Below, one piece after another: positions 19,075 through 28,566 of a stretch of 64,000 nucleotides of DNA. The position numbers and the translations under genes are program-made. Within the stretch, counting starts at the first letter, position 1, and every line of letters starts with the position of its first letter. The stretch is from Yarrowia lipolytica (Eukaryota > Ascomycota > Dipodascomycetes > Dipodascales): contig NC_090775.1 in assembly GCF_001761485.1 (NCBI RefSeq), positions 744,001 to 808,000 on the forward strand, read 5' to 3'. The notes under the pieces are model-generated. The model made no database searches. It had not been told where the DNA came from and worked only from the letters and a program-made list of their open reading frames with translations.

Positions 19075-21588
19075 GCCTGTGTGAATGTGAATGTGATGTA
19101 TCGTACAAGTATCGTACTGTAGTTGTGACTTTGCCTAATGGATGGGCGTTAGGTACAAGTATGTCTTCTGAACCGGGCTTCTGTTTGTGTCGTACTTCTG
19201 CCTGTGTGTCTGCGAAATGTCGCTTTTCTCTCTTTAAGTCAGGACTTCGCTCCTTTGTGACTGAGATGAAGAGTGGTGATGAGATGAGTGAGTGGCTACT
19301 CCGAGACACTCAAGCTATATACATTTAGCTATATATGGCCCGGCTCTGGAAGGACGGTTATCGACTGGCGCGGTGGAAAGCTTAAATGGTAAGGTTTCTG
19401 TTTTTTGTGGGGTTACGTGCAACTCAACGGACAGAGGTCGGGACAGGGACGGGGGGAGGGCGGACTCGACGGCTATAGGAGGTTATGGAACGACCCAAAC
19501 AGCCCCAAAATGCATTGGGCGACCGCGGGAGGATCTATAGTCACGTGATCCCGACCAGTTGCTCCCTCCTACTGCCATTTTATAGGTTTTGTAGACCCCG
19601 TCTTTGGTCGTCTCATACTGTGCTGCTGCTCCAAAGTCTAAATTCTGCCCAAAAAAAAGGCATTCGAAATGCCCATACTGCATGGTCGAGAGCTGGAGAT
19701 GGTTGATGTAATATTGAATTGATTGAATTTCTGAAGAGAGAATTGTGGTAGAAATAACTAGAGGAGTAGAATGGTGTAAAAATTATCAAGATCGGATGAT
19801 TATTGGGGGAGTTGGTTGGAGTGAGCTCAGGTGTATAGGGTAGTCGGTAGAGGTGGTTTGAAGGACCCGAAGTCGAAAAGGGCGGTATGAAGATGGTTTG
19901 AAGATCCTCAAGTCAGATGCAAGAAGTTTTTGGTGGTATTTAGTTTACTTGGGCAATACTCGATTACTTTTCAATACGCTGAGAGGCACAGTCGGCTACT
20001 GTATGTACAGTACTAGTAGCATGTACCATACATGTACCATTGAGTGGTAGATGTACTAACATGCGTCCAGACCAACAATATTGAGGGTATAAAGAGGTAT
20101 GTTCGATCTTTCTGTTAGGTGTTTGAAAGATACTGTGAATGAACCGTTGTAGTAGTTATTCTTACTATAGGACTCTTCCAATTGTACGAGTCCAACTGAG
20201 AGCACGACTTACAGTATTTACTCCGACAACATCTACAGTATGTACTGTACGTACTGTATTCAACTACAGTGTGTTTGGTAACAGCTGGGGGGAAACATCA
20301 ATTGATGATGCGCGAGTGTGATTATAACGGACAATAATGAAACACTTTCTGTAAACAACAGCTTCTGATTCTCGGCTCGAAACAGAACACGTTCTGTAAA
20401 CAACACTTCTGATACTCGGCTCTCCTTCTTACTCTACGAAGTATTTTGATGCTGTTCTCGAACTGTTGAAACCCCGAATATGAACATGCTGAGTGATATA
20501 TTTGCAAGATGAGGTATCAGATTATGGAAGACATGATGAATACCCACAATGACTATTGCCACGGCTCTGTTGGTGCTCTTCAGAGTGCTGCCGGAGTTAG
20601 CTCCCACAGATGAGACTAACTCCGAGCATGTGAGAAATCAACGCCAGCAGTTGCGTGGTCTGTCAGTTGAGAAGATGACGTTATAAGTAAACTTCCATCC
20701 GTCTGCGTACGCTGACACTTGCCGAATATCTCTACAGTGCCGAATATATCTTGTTCTACGTTCTTGAAACTTCATAAAGTGCCTAGATGACATTTGACCC
20801 GATCCACTAACATGGTCAGTATCTAGAGAATTGTCGAGAAAGCCAACTAATAACTCAACTATGATTGCATATCTAAGGAGGACTATAATGTCGACAACAG
20901 GGGATATTTCTGCTACAAAAACTTGGATCTAAGAGAAGTCCGTCTTTTTCAAACCTATAGCTATCGATAAGTATACCCACCATCATTCTACTATTGTTAT
21001 ACTAATAGTATCTCCGCAGCGGACATAACAATTCTCCATGGACATTTTTCTTCAACTAACACTTCGACTAATTTGATAGTATAGTGCAGGTTTGAAACAA
21101 GAGTCCGGAAACAGACCATCACTGATCACGCGCATGTACACTAATCATCTGCCTTACACATGGAGCTGCTGTAGGTACGATGATGTAGTCATAGTACACA
21201 CAGTACATACCAGTACTTGTACTTGATGTGGTTGTACTGTAGTCAGAAAGACGGCGCTTTAACTCCAACTTTGAGCAGCAAACATGCACCGACGAGTTGA
21301 TGAGAGTGGGCGGAGACGGTCGTGATATATAGATAAACCTCTCGTGAAACCGCTCTCTCTCCAAACGCCACAAAACGGCTCTTTCTATCTACAAAACTGC
21401 TCCTTCTATCTGCCCACTATTCCACCACTCCCTTCCTGACCTCCCTCTTCGAGATCGTTAAAATTGCTTTAGCGAAATTTTCCCTTTTTTTCCCGTATAA
21501 TGCCAACCTTATTTAGCGTCTGCACATTCAGTCATCGCAGCTGGAATCTGTCTCTCCACAACCACAGACACGCACACGACGACTCGAT
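19075..21588. other. 2.5-kb intergenic region
   Basis: No gene found. A TATATA-containing stretch at about 19313-19340 may be the E1-beta promoter. There is a TCACGTGATC word at about 19541, dense TACAGTACTAGTA/GTACTGTAC words at 20000-20060 and 20215-20265, a direct repeat at 20347-20422, and a T/C-rich leader region before the YPQ1-like gene (21480-21588). Confidence 0.55.
20347..20422. repeat. Imperfect 31-bp direct repeat
   Basis: TTCTGTAAACAACA...CTCGGCTC (20347-20378) recurs at 20392-20422 with one base change and one or two small indels, separated by 13 bases. Not coding. Confidence 0.7.
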
Positions 21589-22798
21589 ATGGACGCCGTG
21601 TACACCGCAGTACAACCTCCAATTCATGGCCTAGACTCATCAGCCCTCAGCGGCATTATGGGGTGAGTTAGAGAGGGGAAATCGACCGACCTGGTGTCTT
21701 TAGAACTGCTATCATACTAACACAGATGCATTTCCATCGCCTGCTGGATCATTGTTTTCACGCCCCAGATTTATGAGAATGTGAGTATCGGAGATACCGG
21801 GAGTGATGCAGACAGAGTGGCAGGGGGATATCAACGAATGGGGTTATTTCGATACGCCGACAAGTTACTTTGCAATAGCTGATATCCAAGATCCGTGGAG
21901 TGATTATGGTATGAATCACGAGAAAAGTGACGTTGACTTATGAGCTCCAGTTGCAAGATTTCAGTTTCGGACTTTTGCGGACTTGGATAGAAACCGGTAC
22001 CAGATGTGACGCTGTTGTCAGTCATCCCCTAACCTGTAGACCTGCTTCCACCATGACCACAAGCAGTCGTTGTCGTTCCCACTAACCTAGTTCAAACGAC
22101 AATCGTCAGAAGGACTGTCTCTCTCCTTCGTCGTCATCTGGCTCATTGGAGACATCTTCAATGTGCTCGGAGCCATCCTCCAAAAGATCATCCCCACCAT
22201 GATCATCCTCGCCATCTACTACACCCTGGCCGACATTCTGCTGCTCTTGCAATGTCTGGTGTACACACACAGAAACAAGATGGTTGATCTCAAGCACCTG
22301 TCTCCCGCCACACCTCTTCTTGAGGCCGATCCCAGCCACGATGCCGAGCCCCGTCCTGCTCCCGTGACCGAACCCGTGCCGCGAGCCAAGGTCATCTTCT
22401 ACCGTCTGCTGATGGTGGCCACCGTCATCGCTGCCGGCATTCTGGGCTACGTCTTCTCGTCCAACAACCACAAGGACGGTAAGCCCGAGAAGCCCCACGA
22501 CGATCCTTTGGAGATGAACATGCTGGGTCAGTTTTTCGGCTGGCTATGTGCTGCCTTCTACCTGGGCTCTCGGGTGCCTCAGATTGTGCTCAACTACGAG
22601 CGAAAGTCGTGCGAGGGTATCTCCTTCATGTTCTTCCTGTTTGCCTGTCTCGGCAACCTCACTGCTGTGGCTTCCATTTTGCTCAAAGATACCAGCCGGC
22701 AGTATCTCATCATCAACGCCTCGTGGCTGCTTGGAGCCATTGGCACTCTGTTCCTTGACTTTGTCATTTTCTGTCAGTTTTGGATTTACGGAGAGTAG
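21589..22798 (+). CDS. YPQ1: Vacuolar PQ-loop cationic amino-acid transporter, YPQ1/RTC2 family (three exons)
   Basis: Exons 21589-21662, 21726-21780 and 22091-22798 give 278 aa. The introns are 63 nt (GTGAGT to TACTAACACAG) and 310 nt (GTGAGT to ACTAACCTAG). The joined reading gives CISIACWIIVFTPQIYEN, then FKRQSSEGLSLSFVVIWLIG, matching Ypq/Stm1 proteins across both junctions; this fixes the splice sites. The first PQ-loop has FTPQIYEN, the second SRVPQIVLNYERKSCEGIS. Seven hydrophobic segments fit the family. A cytosolic loop (about residues 105-145) is Pro-rich. Known members export Lys/Arg from the vacuole or lysosome. The symbol is by family; RTC2/YPQ2 paralogues cannot be separated here. 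The long second intron holds an additional acceptor (see findings). Confidence 0.88.
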
Positions 22799-23105
22799 AA
22801 GGAAGGGACTGCTACTAGTAAAACGGTTAGAGGTAGAAAATGTATTATATTGTATGGCCATCGTAAAGGACAAACGAGCAGCAGTCTCAGCTCAAATGGA
22901 TGCACCAGATGGATGAATCAGCTGGATGTAAGGGACATCGATTATAACCATCACAGATGAACGAGTCCAAGAGAGAAAGGCCCCCGGACGTTTTACTGAG
23001 ATACATTACGTGATACAATATCATGATCATGCACCTATGTACGGCGACCAGTACTCTACAGGACACATTCCATTTTCCAAACCATCTATGCTATCTTACA
23101 ATTAC
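22799..23105. other. Convergent intergenic region between YPQ1-like and RPO26
   Basis: 307 bases with both 3' ends. Nothing recognisable beyond AT-rich 3'-flank sequence. Confidence 0.5.
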
Positions 23106-23685
23106 TTACTGATCGACAATCAACTCGTCGCATCCCCAGTCTTCGAAGGAGCCGTCGGGCAGGTACCTTCGAATCACCAGAGGAATCTTCTTCTGCTGCA
23201 GCTCCTTCATGGCGATCTGCAGAGGGTCCGTGGCGTTCTCAATGTCCACGAGAATGGGCGCGTTCATGGAGATTTGCAGCGCTCGTGTACCCAGCACTCG
23301 GGCCCGCTCGTACTTGGTCATGTATGGGGTGGTAGTTCGCTCTTCTCGAGGGATGGCCAGTTCTCGGACCGTCTTTCGTCGCACAGCCTTTTCAAAGTTC
23401 TCCACGCCCTCTCCGTTGACGATCTGACGTCCGTCCTCGGCCACGTCCGTCTTCACCTCCTCGCCGTTCTCCTCCACATCCGAAACGTGCTCCTCAAACT
23501 CCTCCTCGTAGGCGTTTTCAAAGTTGTCGTTGAATCTGTGTTAGTCTGGGCGCTGGGTGCTGGGCCATGTTGTGGACGTAATCGGACGACGCGAGTCACG
23601 TGTTCGTCCCCATAAAACGCACGTGATCCCTCCTGGCGCTCCTTACCCCTACTCACGCTTCCTCGTCTCCACCGTAATCAGACAT
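23106..23685 (-). CDS. RPO26: RNA polymerase subunit ABC23 (Rpb6), common to Pol I, II and III
   Basis: Exon 1 is 23657-23685 (29 nt) and exon 2 is 23106-23535, giving 152 aa. The 121-nt intron starts GTGAGT and ends CTAACACAG. The N-terminus reads [23 protein letters not shown], very acidic like the yeast orthologue. The C-terminal core carries the invariant [13 protein letters not shown]-type segment (here [20 protein letters not shown]), [13 protein letters not shown], and [19 protein letters not shown]. Rpb6 buttresses the clamp and assembles all three nuclear polymerases. Length matches the family (155 aa in S. cerevisiae). S. cerevisiae RPO26 also has one intron near its start, so the intron position looks ancestral. 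A CACGTGATC word lies inside the intron (23620-23628). Confidence 0.97.
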
Positions 23686-25976
23686 GATGATCAAGTGTGG
23701 TACTGAAATGTGGTGATGATGGTTTTTCCACGCAAGGTTTGATGTACTCCCAGTCAAAAAAAAAAACAATCAAAGTTCAATATGACTAAGCTGCAATGGA
23801 GGAGGAGCCAGAAGTATTTGGCCCGGGGAGGCGGGGACCGCCGAAGAGAAACAGTCTCGCGACTTCAGAGATGTGGGTTGTTGGCACCTTGTGTGTTCCG
23901 GATGAACGTTCTGTCGTCTTGTTTTTTGATTACTTACTGCGCGAGGTTTGGATTATGGGAAAGATTACTTGGAGATTTGTTAAGATCAAAAGTCAGCTGG
24001 AGGTTCAAATACAATGTTACAGTAATGGTAGATGCTTAGTATTTATTCCATTTGAATTATACAGCTTTGAGAAGTGTTAATATGAATTAAAATGACTCTC
24101 TTGCAATACAAAAAAAGTTGATATGTTGATGCTGGTTTGTGGGAAAGACATTGATACTTTGTTAGAACTTTAGTTGAAACATCTAGGAGTATCTGAGCAG
24201 GTTACGACTGCAAGTACAGTACAGTATGTACTCGTGCTTGTTGGTTGTATGTTAGTAACTGATATACAACCAATACAGACGATTTAAATATGCTCACTAT
24301 GTCTGAGATGATGATGATATCTGATCACGTAATGTGTTGACAATCTGTTCTTCTCTCCCTTCATAACCTGCCAGCGTAACAAGAGGGTTGATCTGAACGG
24401 CGTTGAGAATTGCATATCCGAAATTCCAGCAGTCAAACCAACCTAACCGGGTCTGAATAATCTGTTCCCGTCTTTTGTTACCTTGTATCTCAACTATTCA
24501 CGATTTCACCTCGGTGTCCAACCAGTTTCGGGTAGAAACACACCTGTGAGCCACTCTACTCGTCCCAGGTACCCCATGTTTTGGATATTAATACTACCAT
24601 GTGAATCAGGGTGATCTCCTCACTTGCTTGGTGTAGTTATCCTCCCTCATTGTCACATACAATGCTGTGTTGCGAGCTACTGCCCGTTTCAATATGAGGG
24701 ACTGTGACTGCGTATACATTTTGATGATATGACTGTACACGGAGAGGTTATCAGAGTACAGTATGTACTAGTACCGATACTTGTAGATTATCAGAGTATC
24801 AGTACTGATACTTGTAGAATTTTTCACTTCTACTGTCACACAATGTCGTGTAGTTGTTGCATCTAAGTGCTATCCACGATAACGAAATCTCGTGAAAATT
24901 GTATATAGCAGGTGGAGTTTTCGGGAATAATTCCATTTGTCTCTCTCTGATAGTCCACAAACCCACTTTTCATCCTTGCGGCATCTCTATATCACCAGAA
25001 TCTTCATCATCAGCCTACTGTCTTCCAACTAACGCCCAAGTAATCAACAGGCTCCGCAACCACCACCCAATCCGCTATGAGACCTTGTAATGACTCGTAG
25101 GACATATGATAGGCCCCGGTGGCTCACTCTGGGCCCACTTGCGTCTCCTGCAGGCATTCATGTCATTCGTATTTGGTTTGCACAGACGCTGTCAAATGTA
25201 TGCTACAGGATACAGGATGTAAGGTGGCGAGCGGAGTGCGAGAGAGAGCGTGAGGGTGTTACAATGGCAACTAGAAAGGCATGGCTTGTGGCAAATCCAG
25301 TGGACTTTCCTTTTTATGAACGCTCTGATTGGCTAGTTAAAGACACAGGGCGTACATTTTACCCACTTCGCCGCTACCGGTAGTGCTCGCCAACTCCATT
25401 ACCGTTTCACAACAGTAGGTACAGTACCAGCGGCATGGTCACTGCTCCCGTACACCACCCTGACCCAGCTAAATATATTTTTCGACAGATGCATGTCTTA
25501 TGTACCGTGACGCAAAGTGATTTTGAGGAATTCCGGGAGTAGGGGGACATGGAGGGATCATTTTGGTCACGTGAAATTGTTTCAAATGTCTCAATTTGGT
25601 CACAGCTCCATTTTCAGACTCGTTGGTGGCGATTCGGCTCTTCTGGAACGTACCTTGGGCCATCCAAAAAAAACGAGGTACCGTTGGGAAAAATGAAAGT
25701 TAACGCCTTTATTTTTTTCTTGCTTGGGGGGGGAAGGATGAGTGTCCACGAGGAAGACGATAGAAGCTATGCGAAAGATGTATTTGTATCGCAGTAAATA
25801 GCGGCTCAAATCTGAATAATCTGCACTTTTCAAAATTTGAATGTATCCCCCAGAGCGTTATCTACAGGACCCTCTACCCCCACTCAGCCAAATAAAGTTT
25901 TGATACAGGATTTTTTTCTTCCCCCTACATATATAGCGATCCACCTCTTGTTCTCTCGAGAGTCAGCTCTAAGAGC
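23686..25976. other. 2.3-kb intergenic region between RPO26 and the TFIIIA-like gene
   Basis: Divergent promoters with a long middle lacking coding signal. A 94-codon ATG frame at 23796-24080 has no family resemblance. Noted: a poly-A tract at about 23756-23766, CAGTACAGTATGTAC words (24215-24235, 24760-24830), and GTCACGTGAAAT at about 25568. Confidence 0.55.
25929..25935 (+). promoter_or_regulatory. TATA box of the TFIIIA-like gene
   Basis: ATATATA ends 41 bases before the ATG at 25977. That spacing leaves almost no 5' UTR if the usual TATA-to-start distance holds. Confidence 0.4.
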
Positions 25977-27944
25977 ATGTTTCACGAAGCAGAATTGTCG
26001 GATACTCCAGATGGCATCACGCACTATGACCTTCCGTCCCGGCCAACGTCCGCGGCGTCTTCGGCGTCGTCGCCGGTGTCCTCCGAGTGGATTGAGGTGA
26101 AGGACGCCCATGGCAACCCCAAACGAGTGCCAGAACGCAAGGGTCTGTTTTTCCCGACCCGTGGAGAGACGTACGGCGATGCGTGGAACGGCAATGTGCC
26201 CAAGGAAAAAACCACCGTCAAACGGACCCTGGCTCACGTCTGCCCCGAAGAGGGCTGTGACAAGGCATACAGCCGGCCATCGCTCCTAAAACAACATCTA
26301 CGGTCCCATTACAACGAGCGGTGCTTTGTGTGCACTTATGAGGGCTGTGGCAAGGGCTTCTTCCGCCGCTCGCATCTCAAAGCCCACACAAACAGTCACA
26401 CGGTGGCCAAACGATACCACTGCTCGTTTTGCGCCAAGGGGTTCAACACGCGCCAGCACCTGCTGCGTCATGAGGTGACCCACAAGTCGATAAAACACTG
26501 CCCACACCAAGACTGCTCCAAGCAGTGTCGCACCGAGGTGCAGCTGCTGGAGCACTGTGTGGCCGACCACGCCACCTGGAAGCACCAGTGTACCTATCCC
26601 GAATGTGGACGCGCTATTGGCTCCGAAAGACAGATGCAATACCACTGGGAACGGGACCACAACCAAACGCCGCAGTACAAGTGTCCGCATGACGAGTGCG
26701 AAGAGGTGGCCTCACAGTGGATCAAGCTGCAGAAGCATGTTTCAAAGGCGCACAACCGGTGGCTGTGTCACCATTGCGAAGGCATCTTTGACGACGTGCA
26801 GTCCATGTACGAGCATGAGAAGAGCGTGCACGGTCTGTCTGTTCTCTACAGAGGCGGCCACCGGACTCCAGGCTACGTGCGGCAACTCTGGACGTGCCCT
26901 GAAGAGTCATGTGGTCACCAATTCTTCGACAAGGACCTGTATGCCAAACACTACGTGTCGCACAACAAGGCCCCTGTTCGCGACATGTTTGAGTCGGTGG
27001 CTGAGTACGACATTACACCCGAGATCATTCCGTACTTTGAAAAGCCCGAAAAGCTGACGCGAAAAGGCCGTTCAGAGCGAACGAGTCTGGAGGGCAAGTC
27101 TGGGGAAGAGGAGTACCAGTTGCCTAGCGAACGCCCAGCCAAACGACAACGGCGAGAGGTCTCCAAACCCACAAACACCGCTGCCAGCATCGTCGACAAA
27201 ATCACCGGAGCCGGCTACTCGGACTCTCGAACCATCCCTTGCGTGGTCGAGACTTGTATGCATCGGTTCAACCGTAAGTACGATCTCGACCGCCACGTTG
27301 CTGCCAACCATGCCACCAACTGCGCCGTTTGTCCGTTTGGATCTCACATTCTCACCGAGGTCCGAGACCACATGAGCGACGAACACCGCACCGAGTGGCC
27401 GGCAGAGTGCTACCAGGCCTCCCCAGACGCCCACATCAAAATCCATCTTGCATACCTTCGTGGAGAGACGCCTGAGGTTGAACCTGTTAACACTACCTCT
27501 CAGAACATGTACAAAAACCTGCATTATCCTACTCCTGGACTGCGCAGAAACGCCCCCCGAGGACAGTCCAACTCCTCGTACAATAGCCCACTGCACAGCC
27601 CCATCATTCAGGTGCCGCAGCGTGCACACTCCGAGAGCCCTATGCACATGTATGGCAACTCATACCAACCCATCCAACACACCAGCCCTATCAGTGTGAC
27701 TTCATACCCTACCCAGACTCCCACTCCGGGATCCATCGGGTCTCCTGCTCCACTACAGCAGCTCAATGAGGCTGTGGAGTACGCTCCATTTGATTCGTTG
27801 CCGCTCAGTGCCATGTCCTCGGCCTACGTGTCGCCTGCCCTGTCTCATTCGATTCTGGCTGGCGGACATGATATGGAGTACTCGTCCAATGAAGAGGTCA
27901 ACTTTACCAAGGACTCTATTGACCCGGAGTTGTTCCGACAGTAG
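25977..27944 (+). CDS. PZF1: Transcription factor IIIA-like C2H2 zinc-finger protein
   Basis: 655 aa. Eight C2H2 fingers run from about residue 88 to 330, starting HVCPEEGCDKAYSR and including GCGKGFFRRSHLKAH. Then comes a linker of about 90 residues rich in charged amino acids, then finger 9 (IPCVVETCMHRFNRKYDLDRH, about 419-443) and a possible CAVC...H remnant. Nine fingers with a long spacer between 8 and 9 is the layout of S. cerevisiae TFIIIA, which binds the internal control region of 5S rRNA genes and brings in TFIIIC/Pol III. An N-terminal 85-residue Ser/Pro-rich segment and a C-terminal 190-residue Ser/Pro/Tyr/His-rich tail make it longer than yeast TFIIIA (429 aa). Both identity and role are inferred from finger order. 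An unrelated C2H2 factor is the alternative. Confidence 0.72.
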   Translation: MFHEAELSDTPDGITHYDLPSRPTSAASSASSPVSSEWIEVKDAHGNPKRVPERKGLFFPTRGETYGDAWNGNVPKEKTTVKRTLAHVCPEEGCDKAYSRPSLLKQHLRSHYNERCFVCTYEGCGKGFFRRSHLKAHTNSHTVAKRYHCSFCAKGFNTRQHLLRHEVTHKSIKHCPHQDCSKQCRTEVQLLEHCVADHATWKHQCTYPECGRAIGSERQMQYHWERDHNQTPQYKCPHDECEEVASQWIKLQKHVSKAHNRWLCHHCEGIFDDVQSMYEHEKSVHGLSVLYRGGHRTPGYVRQLWTCPEESCGHQFFDKDLYAKHYVSHNKAPVRDMFESVAEYDITPEIIPYFEKPEKLTRKGRSERTSLEGKSGEEEYQLPSERPAKRQRREVSKPTNTAASIVDKITGAGYSDSRTIPCVVETCMHRFNRKYDLDRHVAANHATNCAVCPFGSHILTEVRDHMSDEHRTEWPAECYQASPDAHIKIHLAYLRGETPEVEPVNTTSQNMYKNLHYPTPGLRRNAPRGQSNSSYNSPLHSPIIQVPQRAHSESPMHMYGNSYQPIQHTSPISVTSYPTQTPTPGSIGSPAPLQQLNEAVEYAPFDSLPLSAMSSAYVSPALSHSILAGGHDMEYSSNEEVNFTKDSIDPELFRQ

Positions 27945-28566
27945 GGGGGAAAGCATCAGAAAAAGAACGTTAGCATACATAGATCAATAGCATATCATTT
28001 ATAATGGGAGCGGTAGGGAGCGGTCGTGACTAGGTGTATACTGAAAGGATCAATATCAAAACTATCACCTTGTGGTCAAGTACAGACCCACAAAGTTGCT
28101 AACAAACGGTACTTGTTAAAAAATCTTGAATCTTCGACAGAAGAGAATATTATTAGTACAAAAAAAGATATTTTCTGAATTCTGTTACATCAGCTACAGA
28201 ACCAACCCTCTCTCAAACCTCCACCTTTTTTTAGAGCCCCAAAATGAACCAACTCCCATAAAGAGCCAACAAGCGAACTAAACAAGGATACACCCAAATG
28301 GTGAACAGATGTTAGAATAAATGAAAAAGAGATACACCACAGGCAGATATCAAGTTGATCAAAAAGAGTGCAGTAATTCAGTTCCCTTCTAGTATCCGTA
28401 TCATCCCTCTGCATTGTATGTACTATCTGCTGTACGTTATGCGCTGATGAACTGTCTACACCACACTCGTATTTTTTCTCTCCATTACTGTAATAAATAT
28501 AAATACCAATACCTGGCTGCATGCTGCATCTCTGGCGCTAGCTAGGTGTCAGCCTCGGCTTCCCCC
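27945..28566. other. Convergent intergenic region, 0.62 kb
   Basis: AT-rich 3' flanks of the TFIIIA-like and bHLH genes. No gene or repeat seen. Confidence 0.55.
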
